NCBI RefSeq assembly: GCF_049670895.1
Contig: NZ_CP187170.1
Length of the DNA: 64,000 nt
Direction: 5' to 3' (one strand)
Source: Pasteurella sp049670895
GTDB taxonomy: Bacteria > Pseudomonadota > Gammaproteobacteria > Enterobacterales > Pasteurellaceae
Both the position numbers and the translations under genes were made by a program. Shown here one piece after another: positions 9,150 to 16,640 of this stretch; position 1 is the first letter of the stretch, and every line of letters starts with the position of its first letter. Below the pieces are notes generated by a model. That model searched no databases, was not told where the DNA came from, and saw nothing but the letters and a program-made list of their open reading frames with translations.

Positions 9150-9173
9150 GCTGGTGTAATTATTTACACCAGC
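9150..9173 (-). terminator. Intra-operon terminator/attenuator between precursor and oxidase genes
   Basis: On the minus strand, GCTGGTGTAA, loop ATAA and TTACACCAGC form a perfect ten-pair stem followed by CCCTTTTTAT. It lies 12 bases after the hvfA stop and before hvfB. It looks like a partial terminator that would let the precursor be made in excess over its enzymes. Confidence 0.75.
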
Positions 9174-9185
9174 ACAATGAGGCTA

Positions 9186-9554
9186 TTATTTAGAACCGCA
9201 TTTCCCTTCGCCACATTTTCCTTCAGCAGATTTTGCTGCTTTTGTTTTGTGAGGATGTTTGTGATCATGGCCACCACATTTGCCTTCGCCACATTTCCCT
9301 TCAGCTGCTTTTGCTTTGTGGTCATGTGCACCGCATTTACCTTCACCACATTTCCCTTCAGCCGCTTTTGCTTTGTGATCGTGTGCACCGCATTTGCCTT
9401 CGCCACACTTCCCTTCACCTGCTTTTGTTTTTACACATTTACCTTCAACACAATGTGGTGCTTTTTCAGTAGATTTTGATTCAGCACTGACAGGTGCAGA
9501 TACTGCTACGGTTAATGCGCCGGCTAATGCCGCTAATGTTGCTAATTTCTTCAT
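9186..9554 (-). CDS. hvfA: EGKCG-repeat copper-peptide precursor (HvfA/bufferin-like)
   Basis: A 122-residue secreted precursor. Residues 1-24 form a Sec signal peptide (hydrophobic core ending PVSA, cleavage before ESK). The mature part carries EGKCV at residues 37-41, then eight EGKCG motifs arranged as four back-to-back doublets (EGKCGEGKCG). The doublet cysteines are 50/55, 69/74, 88/93 and 114/119. Spacers contain HDHK at three sites. Cys35 is an extra cysteine. EGKCG motifs are the known modification sites for HvfB-type oxidases, which give a copper(I)-binding product. A strong AAGGAGA site precedes the ATG. The near-identical repeats make the copy number prone to change. Long ORFs on the opposite strand are artefacts of the repeats. 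Confidence 0.92.
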   Translation of the reverse strand: MKKLATLAALAGALTVAVSAPVSAESKSTEKAPHCVEGKCVKTKAGEGKCGEGKCGAHDHKAKAAEGKCGEGKCGAHDHKAKAAEGKCGEGKCGGHDHKHPHKTKAAKSAEGKCGEGKCGSK

Positions 9555-9591
9555 GTTTTATCTCCTTGAATATAGAAATGTTGCTAAACGA

Positions 9592-10053
9592 CTAGAGGAA
9601 TTTCAACCAATCCTTGGTTGAATATTTTCTCTGTAATAGAGAATCTAAAGAGAGCATCCCTGCTCCTTGTGTAAATAATGGTAACAACGTGACTAAATAA
9701 ATCAGTGCCATTTTGTAACCATTATTACATACGTTATAACCTGCACCTGCGTGAACGGTATACCATGCAACTGCGGTTAAAATCGCTAAACTCAATGCAC
9801 TAAAGCGAGTAAATAAGCCGAAGATAAGAAATAGAGGCAGGATAAGTTCGGCCCCCATTGCTAATGTCCAGCTAAAGTCTGCTGGGAGTAGATTGAAGGG
9901 GAAAGGAAAACCTTCTTGAACATCCGTGAACCAGTTTTCACCATTCCATTTTTCTTTGCCCGCTTCAAAAAACTCCCAAGCGAGAAAAAGACGTAAACCA
10001 AATAGACCGATGCCTGTGCCAATCCGTTGGGTATTGCAATTCGTAGAAGTCAT
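9592..10053 (-). CDS. DoxX-family membrane protein of the hvf operon
   Basis: A four-helix DoxX-like inner-membrane protein of about 153 residues, beginning MTSTNCNTQRIGTGIGLFGLRLFLAWEFFEAGKEKW. Hydrophobic segments lie near residues 15-30, 65-85, 90-110 and 120-140. The ATG at 10053 is preferred because GAGG lies seven bases upstream; an ATG at 10065 would add MRQI. DoxX proteins are frequent companions of Hvf/bufferin clusters, but their exact task there is not established. It is first in the operon and is followed 37 bases later by the precursor gene. Confidence 0.85.
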   Translation of the reverse strand: MTSTNCNTQRIGTGIGLFGLRLFLAWEFFEAGKEKWNGENWFTDVQEGFPFPFNLLPADFSWTLAMGAELILPLFLIFGLFTRFSALSLAILTAVAWYTVHAGAGYNVCNNGYKMALIYLVTLLPLFTQGAGMLSLDSLLQRKYSTKDWLKFL

Positions 10054-10080
10054 TATTTGCCTCATAATCTTTTATGTTAG

Positions 10081-10102
10081 GACAAGTTATCCTTAACTTG
10101 TC
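10081..10102 (-). promoter_or_regulatory. Leader hairpin 2 with AGGA loop (nearest the start codon)
   Basis: On the minus strand GACAAGTTA, AGGA, TAACTTGTC form a perfect nine-pair hairpin. It ends 27 bases before the ATG of the first hvf-operon gene. A GGA triplet in a hairpin loop is the hallmark of CsrA/RsmA-family sites. It could also be a DNA operator, because the core TTAAGGATAA is shared with the neighbouring repeat. Confidence 0.6.
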
Positions 10103-10111
10103 ATCTTAAAA

Positions 10112-10131
10112 GATGCTTATCCTTAAGCATC
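10112..10131 (-). promoter_or_regulatory. Leader hairpin 1 with identical AGGA loop
   Basis: On the minus strand GATGCTTA, AGGA, TAAGCATC form a perfect eight-pair hairpin followed by TTTT. The loop and flanking core TTAAGGATAA equal those of the second hairpin nine bases downstream. Its 3' arm (CATCT) can also pair with AGATG in the linker, so alternative folds are possible. Confidence 0.6.
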
Positions 10132-10196
10132 ATGGTTTTCTTGAAAGGAAATCATTCCTGACAATAAAAGGTGATGTATTTCCTTATCTATCACAT

Positions 10197-10232
10197 GGTT
10201 TATTAGTCGATGTAAAAGGCATTTTCTTACAA
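10197..10232 (-). promoter_or_regulatory. Candidate ECF promoter, copy 1, for the hvf operon
   Basis: Read on the minus strand: TGTAAG, 16 bases, CGACTAATA. The same pattern recurs at 10333-10370 within a longer imperfect repeat. Element sequence and spacing fit an ECF-sigma promoter, and it points into the hvf operon. The link to the convergent ECF sigma factor is inferred. Confidence 0.6.
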
Positions 10233-10292
10233 AAGCACAGGATTTTTTCCATAAATTTCAGCAGGCATTTGTTATAACGATCATGCTTCACA

Positions 10293-10321
10293 TTAGACTA
10301 ATGACAATGTTTTTCCTTAAT
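10293..10321 (-). promoter_or_regulatory. Possible third, weaker ECF promoter
   Basis: Minus strand ATTAAGG, then about 17 bases, then GTCTAA. It resembles copies 1 and 2 but diverges in both elements. Offered as a possibility only. Confidence 0.3.
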
Positions 10322-10332
10322 CATTGCGTTAC

Positions 10333-10370
10333 GGTTTTATTAGTCGAGGGTAAAATTCATTTCCTTACAA
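10333..10370 (-). promoter_or_regulatory. Candidate ECF promoter, copy 2, for the hvf operon
   Basis: Read on the minus strand: TGTAAGG, about 16-17 bases to CGACTAATAA. It matches copy 1 in the -35-like block, the T-rich middle and the -10-like block. It lies about 310 bases from the first gene, so a long leader would result if it is active. Confidence 0.6.
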
Positions 10371-10702
10371 CTTTTATTTAAAAAAATTGAAAAAATTTTA
10401 ATTTATTGTTTTTCCTATGAAAAATTCAGGTTTTTTCGGAATTTATCTGCGTTAGCCAGAGGATTTTTCATCTTAAATCGCTTTATCGGGTAAGCCGATG
10501 AAAAAAGTGCGGTCATTTTTGAAAAGGTTTTGTCACACCTCAATGCATGGAAGAGGGAATGTAGCGAGGAATGTAAAATGCGAAGATTAAGTTTTTCTTC
10601 ATTTTTATCGGTTAGACTGTGCTTTGATAGACAGGACAGTTTTTTGTTTATTTTTTAGGTAGAATACGCCTATTGGAATCGAACAAAAGTGCGGTGAAAA
10701 AA
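10371..10702. other. Intergenic region upstream of the response regulator
   Basis: About 330 bases without a gene, AT-rich, with uptake sequence cores near 10504 and 10686. The second core lies within 20 bases of the response-regulator ATG, where a ribosome-binding site would be. A TAGAAT hexamer near 10660 could be a -10 element for qseB, but I cannot support a matching -35. Confidence 0.35.
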
Positions 10703-11374
10703 ATGAGAATTTTATTAATAGAAGATGATTCCTTAATTGGAAATGGATTACAAATGGGATTAACCAAGTCTGGTTTTAGCGTAGATTGGTTTCAAGATGG
10801 AAAAACAGGCTTGAATGCGTTAAAAATGGCACCTTATGATGCGGTGGTTTTAGATTTAACCTTGCCGAAGATGGACGGCTTAGCCATTTTACAAGCTTGG
10901 CGTAAAGAAAAATCCGATGTGCCTGTGCTGATTTTAACCGCACGAGACACCTTAGATGAGCGAATTACAGGCTTGCAACGTGGTGCCGATGATTATTTAT
11001 GCAAACCCTTTGCCTTGGCTGAGGTGGTGGCACGCTTACAGGCATTAATTCGTCGTCGTTACGGGCAGTTAAACCCCGTAATTGAACACAGCTTAGTGCG
11101 TTTTGATCCCAACCAACGGAAAGTTTTCTTAAAAGAGGAAGAAGTGTTGCTCACAACCAGAGAATATAAATTGTTGGAATTGTTTATGCTCAATAAAGAT
11201 CGTGTCCTTTCTCGAGGCATGATTGAAGAAAAATTATATAGCTGGGACGATGAAGTCAGCAGTAATGCGTTAGAAGTCCATATTTACAATCTTCGCCAAA
11301 AATTAGGTAAACAGTTTATTCGCACGGTGCATGGCGTGGGCTATGCTTTAGGGAAAAATGATGACACTGTTTAA
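10703..11374 (+). CDS. qseB: OmpR/PhoB-family response regulator (QseB/FirR-like)
   Basis: Two-component response regulator of 223 residues. The receiver domain starts MRILLIEDDS with acidic residues 8-9, the phospho-acceptor Asp51 in VVLDLTLPKMDG and Lys in CKPF near residue 102. The C-terminal winged-helix DNA-binding domain includes TTREYKLLELFMLNKDRVLSR and HIYNLRQKLG. An upstream in-frame TTG at 10673 was rejected because the family starts at MRILL. The gene overlaps the next gene, its sensor kinase, by 17 bases. It resembles E. coli QseB and H. influenzae FirR; the signal sensed here cannot be told. Confidence 0.9.
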   Translation: MRILLIEDDSLIGNGLQMGLTKSGFSVDWFQDGKTGLNALKMAPYDAVVLDLTLPKMDGLAILQAWRKEKSDVPVLILTARDTLDERITGLQRGADDYLCKPFALAEVVARLQALIRRRYGQLNPVIEHSLVRFDPNQRKVFLKEEEVLLTTREYKLLELFMLNKDRVLSRGMIEEKLYSWDDEVSSNALEVHIYNLRQKLGKQFIRTVHGVGYALGKNDDTV

Positions 11375-12737
11375 CCCCATGAGCTTACGCTTTCGCTTAA
11401 TTATTACCTTATCTTTGACCGCACTTTGTATTTGGTTAGCCTCAACTGCGGTGGCTTGGTTTCAGGTGAGAAAAGAAGTCAATGATGTGTTTGATGCCCA
11501 GCAAATTTTATTTGCACAGCGACTTGCCTCTTCTGATTTGCGTAATATTTTGTCCCATTCTTTGCCGAAAGATGAAAATAAACTGTTGAAAAAAGCACAT
11601 AAATCCTATGACGATGATGCCTTGGCGTTTGCCATTTTTACGGCAGAAGGAAAGGTGGTATTAAGTGACGGGAATAATGGCGAGAATTTTATGTTTACCC
11701 CTAGTTCGGGCTTTTCCTTGAATCATATTCGAGGTGATGACGATCTGTGGCGTATTTTCTGGTTACCTGTGAAAAATGGCAAGTTAATTGTCGCTGTTGG
11801 GCAGGAAATGGATTACCGTGATGATTTGATCAATCAAATGGTGTTTGGGCAAATGTGGATTTGGTTTGCCAGCTTGCCGTTTTTATTAGCGATTATTGTT
11901 TGGGTGGTCAGTCGAGAATTACGTAGTTTAAAACAAGTCAGTGCCCAATTAGCACAGCGTAAGCCTGATGATACCTCATTGGTGGACACGGACAATTTAC
12001 CCAAAGAAATTTTGCCATTAGTGCATAATTTAAATCGTTTTTTTGATCGTACGGCAAGTATGTTATTGCGTGAACGACGTTTTACGTCTGATGCCGCACA
12101 TGAGTTACGGAGTCCATTAGCCGCATTACGCATTCAAACTGAAGTGGCTCAAATTGCAGGCGAGGATACGCAAATGCGTGAACAAGCTTTGCTGAATTTA
12201 ACGAAAGGCATTGATCGTGCCACACAAATGATTGAACAACTGCTGACTTTATCTCGTTTAGATAGTTTAAAGGAACTGGAAAATACAGAGGCGATTCATT
12301 GGCAAGCCTTAATTGCTTCTTTGGTGGGCGAATTGTATTTTCATGCCCAAAAACGGCAAATGGATTTACAGTTTGTGTCGGACGCCCCTGAGCTAGTTTC
12401 ACAAGGGCAGCCACTTTTGTTGTCTTTAATGGTGCGTAATTTAATTGATAATGCGATTCACTATTGCCCAGCAGGCAGCCAGATCAAGGTGAGTTTATTA
12501 CCCGATCGGCTTGCGGTGGAGGATAACGGGAAAGGGGTGAATTCTGCGGATTTAGCAAAATTAGGTCAACGTTTTTATCGACCTGTCGGGCAAAATGAAA
12601 AAGGCAGTGGACTTGGACTTTCCATTGTACATCGAATTGCACAGTTACATCATTACCAGCTACGATTAGAAAATATTGTTGATGATGAAGGGCAGATAAA
12701 AGGGTTTAGCGCCTTGATTTTATTTGATCACCTTTAA
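11358..12737 (+). CDS. qseC: Sensor histidine kinase (QseC/FirS-like)
   Basis: Inner-membrane sensor kinase of 459 residues. Transmembrane segments are near residues 12-32 and 160-182, flanking a periplasmic domain of about 125 residues. A HAMP-like linker follows. The phospho-accepting His248 lies in DAAHELRSPLAALR, and the ATPase domain shows N (NLIDNAIHYC), G1 (VEDNGKGV) and G2 (KGSGLGLSIV) boxes. The start overlaps qseB, and a second ATG one codon in is equally possible. The pair is a cognate two-component system; H. influenzae FirS responds to ferrous iron and cold, but that is not shown by this sequence. Confidence 0.9.
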   Translation: MMTLFNPMSLRFRLIITLSLTALCIWLASTAVAWFQVRKEVNDVFDAQQILFAQRLASSDLRNILSHSLPKDENKLLKKAHKSYDDDALAFAIFTAEGKVVLSDGNNGENFMFTPSSGFSLNHIRGDDDLWRIFWLPVKNGKLIVAVGQEMDYRDDLINQMVFGQMWIWFASLPFLLAIIVWVVSRELRSLKQVSAQLAQRKPDDTSLVDTDNLPKEILPLVHNLNRFFDRTASMLLRERRFTSDAAHELRSPLAALRIQTEVAQIAGEDTQMREQALLNLTKGIDRATQMIEQLLTLSRLDSLKELENTEAIHWQALIASLVGELYFHAQKRQMDLQFVSDAPELVSQGQPLLLSLMVRNLIDNAIHYCPAGSQIKVSLLPDRLAVEDNGKGVNSADLAKLGQRFYRPVGQNEKGSGLGLSIVHRIAQLHHYQLRLENIVDDEGQIKGFSALILFDHL

Positions 12738-12825
12738 GGTTTAACAGTTGCTTTATTGGCTTTGTTGGTTATAATCGCCCCGCATTTTAATTTGAATATT
12801 ATTGACTTATTTAGGAGACCATATC

Positions 12826-13035
12826 ATGAAAGTGAGTGCAAGAAACCAATTTAAAGGGAAGGTTGTGGCGTTAGAAAAAGGTGCCGTTAATGCGGTGGTG
12901 AGCATTGATATTGGCGGTGGAAATATTATCACGTCCACAATTTCTGTTGCCGCCGTGGAAGAATTAAAACTTGAAGTGGGTCAAGAGGCATACGCCATTA
13001 TTAAAGCCACTTCAGTAATGGTTGGTGTGGAATAA
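12826..13035 (+). CDS. mop: Mop-type molybdate/pterin-binding protein (TOBE domain)
   Basis: A stand-alone molbindin of 69 residues made of one TOBE/Mop domain: KVSARNQFKGKVVALEKGAVNAVV, then IGGGNIITSTIS and AYAIIKATSVMVGVE. Such proteins bind molybdate or tungstate oxyanions as hexamers and buffer them in the cytoplasm. The ATG at 12826 follows AGGAGA with good spacing; the upstream ATG at 12802 lacks a site. A strong terminator follows, so it is probably its own transcript. Confidence 0.92.
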   Translation: MKVSARNQFKGKVVALEKGAVNAVVSIDIGGGNIITSTISVAAVEELKLEVGQEAYAIIKATSVMVGVE

Positions 13036-13051
13036 TTTTACTCAGCAAATG

Positions 13052-13083
13052 AAAAAAGCCTTGTGTTTTCACAAGGCTTTTTT
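13052..13083 (+). terminator. Intrinsic terminator after mop
   Basis: AAAAAAGCCTTGTG, loop TTTT, CACAAGGCTTTTTT: a perfect 14-pair stem with a T-run, 16 bases after the mop stop. Confidence 0.93.
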
Positions 13084-13552
13084 GTTTTTTGTAAGAAAGA
13101 AACAGAAAAAGGTGAAAAGAATTCTTTTGAAAAACAAAGGGAATATAAATATAATTGAAAATTGTTATCAATACTGTTAAGGCGGTCGGTTTGCTGTTTT
13201 AATCTGCTGTCGTTATCTTCATGATCAACAAGGAGGTTGTCGTCATTTCATTCATCGCCAGTTAACGCTCGTTAACGCATTAAATATTATCTTTGTCTTT
13301 TCATTGCTTTTGGGCATCAAATTGATTGTTTTGCGTGCATTTTTCCTTGCAAGTATGACAAAAGAAAGGGCGTCAATGAATATGCTAAATGAGAATAGGT
13401 CTTTTATGAGTGTTAAGCCACACAACAATATTGATAACAGGCTCGACCAATTTTTTGTGCAAAAGGCTGAATTGGTCAATTTTTAGGTTTTAAGTCATAA
13501 ACCATTCCCCTTTAAATGGGGAAGGGATAAATAATAAGAAAGGATTGGAAAA
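13084..13552. promoter_or_regulatory. Long leader/upstream region of the haem receptor gene
   Basis: About 470 bases with no convincing gene. It holds a Fur-box-like stretch near 13160-13176 (ATTGTTATCAAT, weak). An inverted repeat GACCAATT/AATTGGTC at 13445-13477 is followed by AATTTTT and could end a short upstream transcript. A hairpin TTCCCC/GGGGAA at 13505-13523 lies about 30 bases before the receptor start. No CCAA tetranucleotide tract is present. Confidence 0.45.
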
Positions 13553-16500
13553 ATGCATATCGCCATGAAAACAATAAAATTTTCTGCGATTACTTTGGCA
13601 TTATTGAGTTATTGCGGAGTAAGTGTTGCAGAGGTGAATAATGATGTTACAGAACTTGATACTATCACGGTGTCTTCTCAGCAAGAGAGCGTGAGTGTGA
13701 AAGAGAAAAAAGTGGGGGAAACCGTCAAAACCTCATCATTATTACAACGTCAGCAAGTACAAGATAGTCGGGATTTAGTCCGTTACGATACTGGGGTCAC
13801 CGTTGTAGAAACGGGGCGTTTTGGCTCAAGTGGTTATGCGATTCGTGGGGTTGATGAAAATCGTGTTGGGATTTTGATTGACGGATTAAAACAAGCAGAA
13901 ACTCTCAGTTCACAAGGTTTTAAAGAGCTTTTTGAAGGCTATGGCAACTTTAATAACACCCGTAATGGGATTGAGATTGAAACCGTTTCAACAGCAACCA
14001 TTACCAAAGGATCGGATTCCATTAAATCGGGGAGTGGGGCGTTAGGTGGTTCGGTGATTTTCAAAACCAAAGATGCTCGCGATTTTCTGCTTAACAAAGA
14101 CTGGCATATTTCTTATAAAAAGGGCTATAACAGTGCGAATAAGGAATCTTTAGACCGTATCACCTTAGCAGGACGTTATAAATGGTTTGATGTCTTGTTT
14201 ATCAATACCAAACGAGAAGGTCAAGAATTTAAAAACTACTATTACGATATTTATAAATCCGAGCAAGAAGATTTGGATGCCGTAGGGGCAACACGAGAAA
14301 AACCCGATCCATACCGTATTGATAAAAATAGCACGTTAATTAAATTTGCTTTCCAACCTTCCGAAAATCACCGTTTTTCAGCCGCACTTGATGATAATCA
14401 ATTGGAATCGCAAGGCACTGACCTATCTTATGTTTTAAGACCTTCCCAGTTTTCAAATCAGTTCACTAAAGGGGAACGATTAACACATGATCAATCAAAA
14501 CGTAAAAATGTGGCGTTTTCTTATGAAACCTTTGTGCAAACACCATTTTGGGATCGGGTCAATATCACCTATTCACACCAAAAAATCACGAATAATGCCC
14601 GTACGGATGAGTATTGTTTTAAAGACAGTTGTGTGAATGTGAGAAATCCAGCTGGTTTACAACTAAAAGAAGAAAATGGTTCTTATGTGCTTGTTGATAA
14701 AGATGGAGAAAAAATAACAGGGAAAAAAGAGGGTTATTACACAATATATAGAAATAGTAAAAATGAAGATATTACGGCAGATATTTTCAAAACCTCTCTT
14801 GAAAGCACATTTATCGATTGTGAAAAATTAGATTGTAGCAAAAAGTATGCTGTCTTTGTTGAAAAATCAGCGGATTACAAAAATGTATATAATTTTGAAA
14901 ATCGCTCTATCGTAGTGAAAACCTTACCTAATGGTAAACGATACGGCACTATTGAAACAAAAACTGCACCAGCTTCTTGGGATACTACTGGTCAATTTAA
15001 GCAATATGAATCAGCTGGTTTCCTTTTCCCGAAAAGTGCAGGTTATGCCCGTAATGACTATAATGACCGTGATTTAAATACCAACACCAAACAAATTAAT
15101 TTAGATTTGGATAAAAGTCTGAGTTTTTGGGGCAGCGATCATCAAATTAAGTATGGGGCATCTTATGCTAAATCCCATAAAAGCATGGTGAATAAAGACG
15201 GTTACCAAGGTGGTAATGTAAAATGGTGGGCAGATAATTTCTTTTGTAGAAAAAGAGCGACAGGCGGTTCAGGATACGAACCAGCTCCAGAACTTTACCC
15301 AGCTATTCAAGGTACTTGTGTTGGACGTTTACGCTCAAAAACAGGGGAAACCTCCAGCTATTTAATTCCAGTAAATACCAAATCTAATGCGTTTTACTTT
15401 AGCGACAGCATTCAATTAGGGCGTTATGTGAATCTTGATTTGAATTATCGTTATGACAAAGTCAAACATTTCCCTTATTACGATAAAAACGTCCCTGTAC
15501 CAAAAGGCTTGATTGCAGGGATTTTTGTGAAATTGCCTGATAATTCTTATGGTCCTGGTGCGGTATGTGGTTATAACACGCCTTGTATGAATGAAAATGT
15601 GGCTCAAAACTTAGCGATTATGCTCAAAAATAAAGCCTATAAACACCATTCTTATAATTTGGGGGTGAATGTTGATCCACTGGATTGGTTGCGTTTACAA
15701 GTGAAATATTCTAATGGTTTCCGAGCACCGACGGCAGATGAAATTTATATGACTTTCAAACACCCAAGTTTCTCTATTCAGCCTAATCCTGAATTAAAAG
15801 CAGAAATTGCCAAAACGAAAGAAGCCGCCATTACGTTCCATAAAAATAACAGTTTTATTACGTTCAGTGGTTTTAAAACACAGTACCGTGATTTTATTGA
15901 TTTAGTGGATGCGGGTCAGCGTCCTGTGGATGAAGGCAGCACCATTTTGTATCCGTTCTACCAAAACATCAACCAAGATCACGCCAAAGTGAAAGGTTTT
16001 GAGGTGAATTCGCATTTACAACTAAGTGAGCTTTCAGAGAAATTGAATGGCTTTTATATGGGGTATAAATTCAGCTGGCAGAAAGGGAAAATTTATACCC
16101 AAAATGAAGGTTATATTCCAATGAATGCCTTGCAGCCAAAAACGAGCGTTTATTCATTTGGTTATACCGCCCCAGAAGATAAATATGGCATTGATATTTA
16201 TGTGACGGATGTTGCATCGAAAAAACGTGATGATACCTACAACGCTTATTGGAAAGATCAGCAAAAAGCGGGCAATTTAGTTCAAGGTCAGCAGGTCACG
16301 GATAATAAATTGGCGTGGCGTAGTTTTGGCTATACGATTATTGATGCCGTTGTCCATGTCAGACCTTGGAAAAACGTGGTGTTAAGTGCTGGGGTATATA
16401 ATTTACGCAATACACCGTATTTGACATGGGATTCTGCACGTTCTATCCGAACTCGTGGGACGATTAATTTAATTAATCAAAATACAGGGGAAGGGATTAA

Positions 16501-16555
16501 ACGTTTCTATGCACCAGGTCGTAACTATAAATTAAGTGCAGAAATTACCTTCTAA
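13553..16555 (+). CDS. TonB-dependent haemoglobin/haem receptor (Hgb/Hgp family)
   Basis: Outer-membrane receptor of 1000 residues for host haem-iron. A signal peptide ends near VSVA, and the TonB box is DTITV. The plug domain contains RYDTGVTVVETGRFGSSGYAIRG and YGNFNNTRNGIE, characteristic of the haemoglobin/transferrin/lactoferrin receptor family. The barrel contains FRAPTADEIYMTF and ends in the aromatic KLSAEITF. Cysteine pairs (YCFKDSC; DCEKLDC) mark extracellular loops. GAAAGGA eight bases upstream supports the ATG at 13553; MKTIKF at 13565 is an alternative. The ligand (haemoglobin, haemoglobin-haptoglobin or another) cannot be told from sequence. Unlike H. influenzae hgp genes it lacks CCAA repeats near the start. 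Confidence 0.9.
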   Translation: MHIAMKTIKFSAITLALLSYCGVSVAEVNNDVTELDTITVSSQQESVSVKEKKVGETVKTSSLLQRQQVQDSRDLVRYDTGVTVVETGRFGSSGYAIRGVDENRVGILIDGLKQAETLSSQGFKELFEGYGNFNNTRNGIEIETVSTATITKGSDSIKSGSGALGGSVIFKTKDARDFLLNKDWHISYKKGYNSANKESLDRITLAGRYKWFDVLFINTKREGQEFKNYYYDIYKSEQEDLDAVGATREKPDPYRIDKNSTLIKFAFQPSENHRFSAALDDNQLESQGTDLSYVLRPSQFSNQFTKGERLTHDQSKRKNVAFSYETFVQTPFWDRVNITYSHQKITNNARTDEYCFKDSCVNVRNPAGLQLKEENGSYVLVDKDGEKITGKKEGYYTIYRNSKNEDITADIFKTSLESTFIDCEKLDCSKKYAVFVEKSADYKNVYNFENRSIVVKTLPNGKRYGTIETKTAPASWDTTGQFKQYESAGFLFPKSAGYARNDYNDRDLNTNTKQINLDLDKSLSFWGSDHQIKYGASYAKSHKSMVNKDGYQGGNVKWWADNFFCRKRATGGSGYEPAPELYPAIQGTCVGRLRSKTGETSSYLIPVNTKSNAFYFSDSIQLGRYVNLDLNYRYDKVKHFPYYDKNVPVPKGLIAGIFVKLPDNSYGPGAVCGYNTPCMNENVAQNLAIMLKNKAYKHHSYNLGVNVDPLDWLRLQVKYSNGFRAPTADEIYMTFKHPSFSIQPNPELKAEIAKTKEAAITFHKNNSFITFSGFKTQYRDFIDLVDAGQRPVDEGSTILYPFYQNINQDHAKVKGFEVNSHLQLSELSEKLNGFYMGYKFSWQKGKIYTQNEGYIPMNALQPKTSVYSFGYTAPEDKYGIDIYVTDVASKKRDDTYNAYWKDQQKAGNLVQGQQVTDNKLAWRSFGYTIIDAVVHVRPWKNVVLSAGVYNLRNTPYLTWDSARSIRTRGTINLINQNTGEGIKRFYAPGRNYKLSAEITF

Positions 16556-16570
16556 TAATATGCACAACTT

Positions 16571-16598
16571 AAAGCCTGCATCATGCAGGCTTTTTTGT
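16571..16598 (+). terminator. Intrinsic terminator after the haem receptor
   Basis: AAAGCCTGCA and TGCAGGCTTT pair around a three-base loop, followed by further T residues. Confidence 0.92.
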
Positions 16599-16640
16599 TT
16601 TAAAGTGCGGTCATTTTTTTAAAAAGTCTGCGGTGCGTTT

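Noticed and set aside
9138..9621. Open frames on the plus strand over the EGKCG-repeat gene
   Set aside because: They are mirror frames of the repetitive precursor gene, with Phe/Cys-rich repetitive translations and no ribosome sites.
10673..10702. Upstream TTG start adding ten residues to the response regulator
   Set aside because: The family starts at MRILLIEDD; the extra codons are uptake-sequence DNA and contain no start signal.
13304..13486. Small 60-codon frames on either strand before the haem receptor
   Set aside because: No ribosome site, no recognisable protein, and the region is filled with inverted repeats; treated as regulatory spacer.
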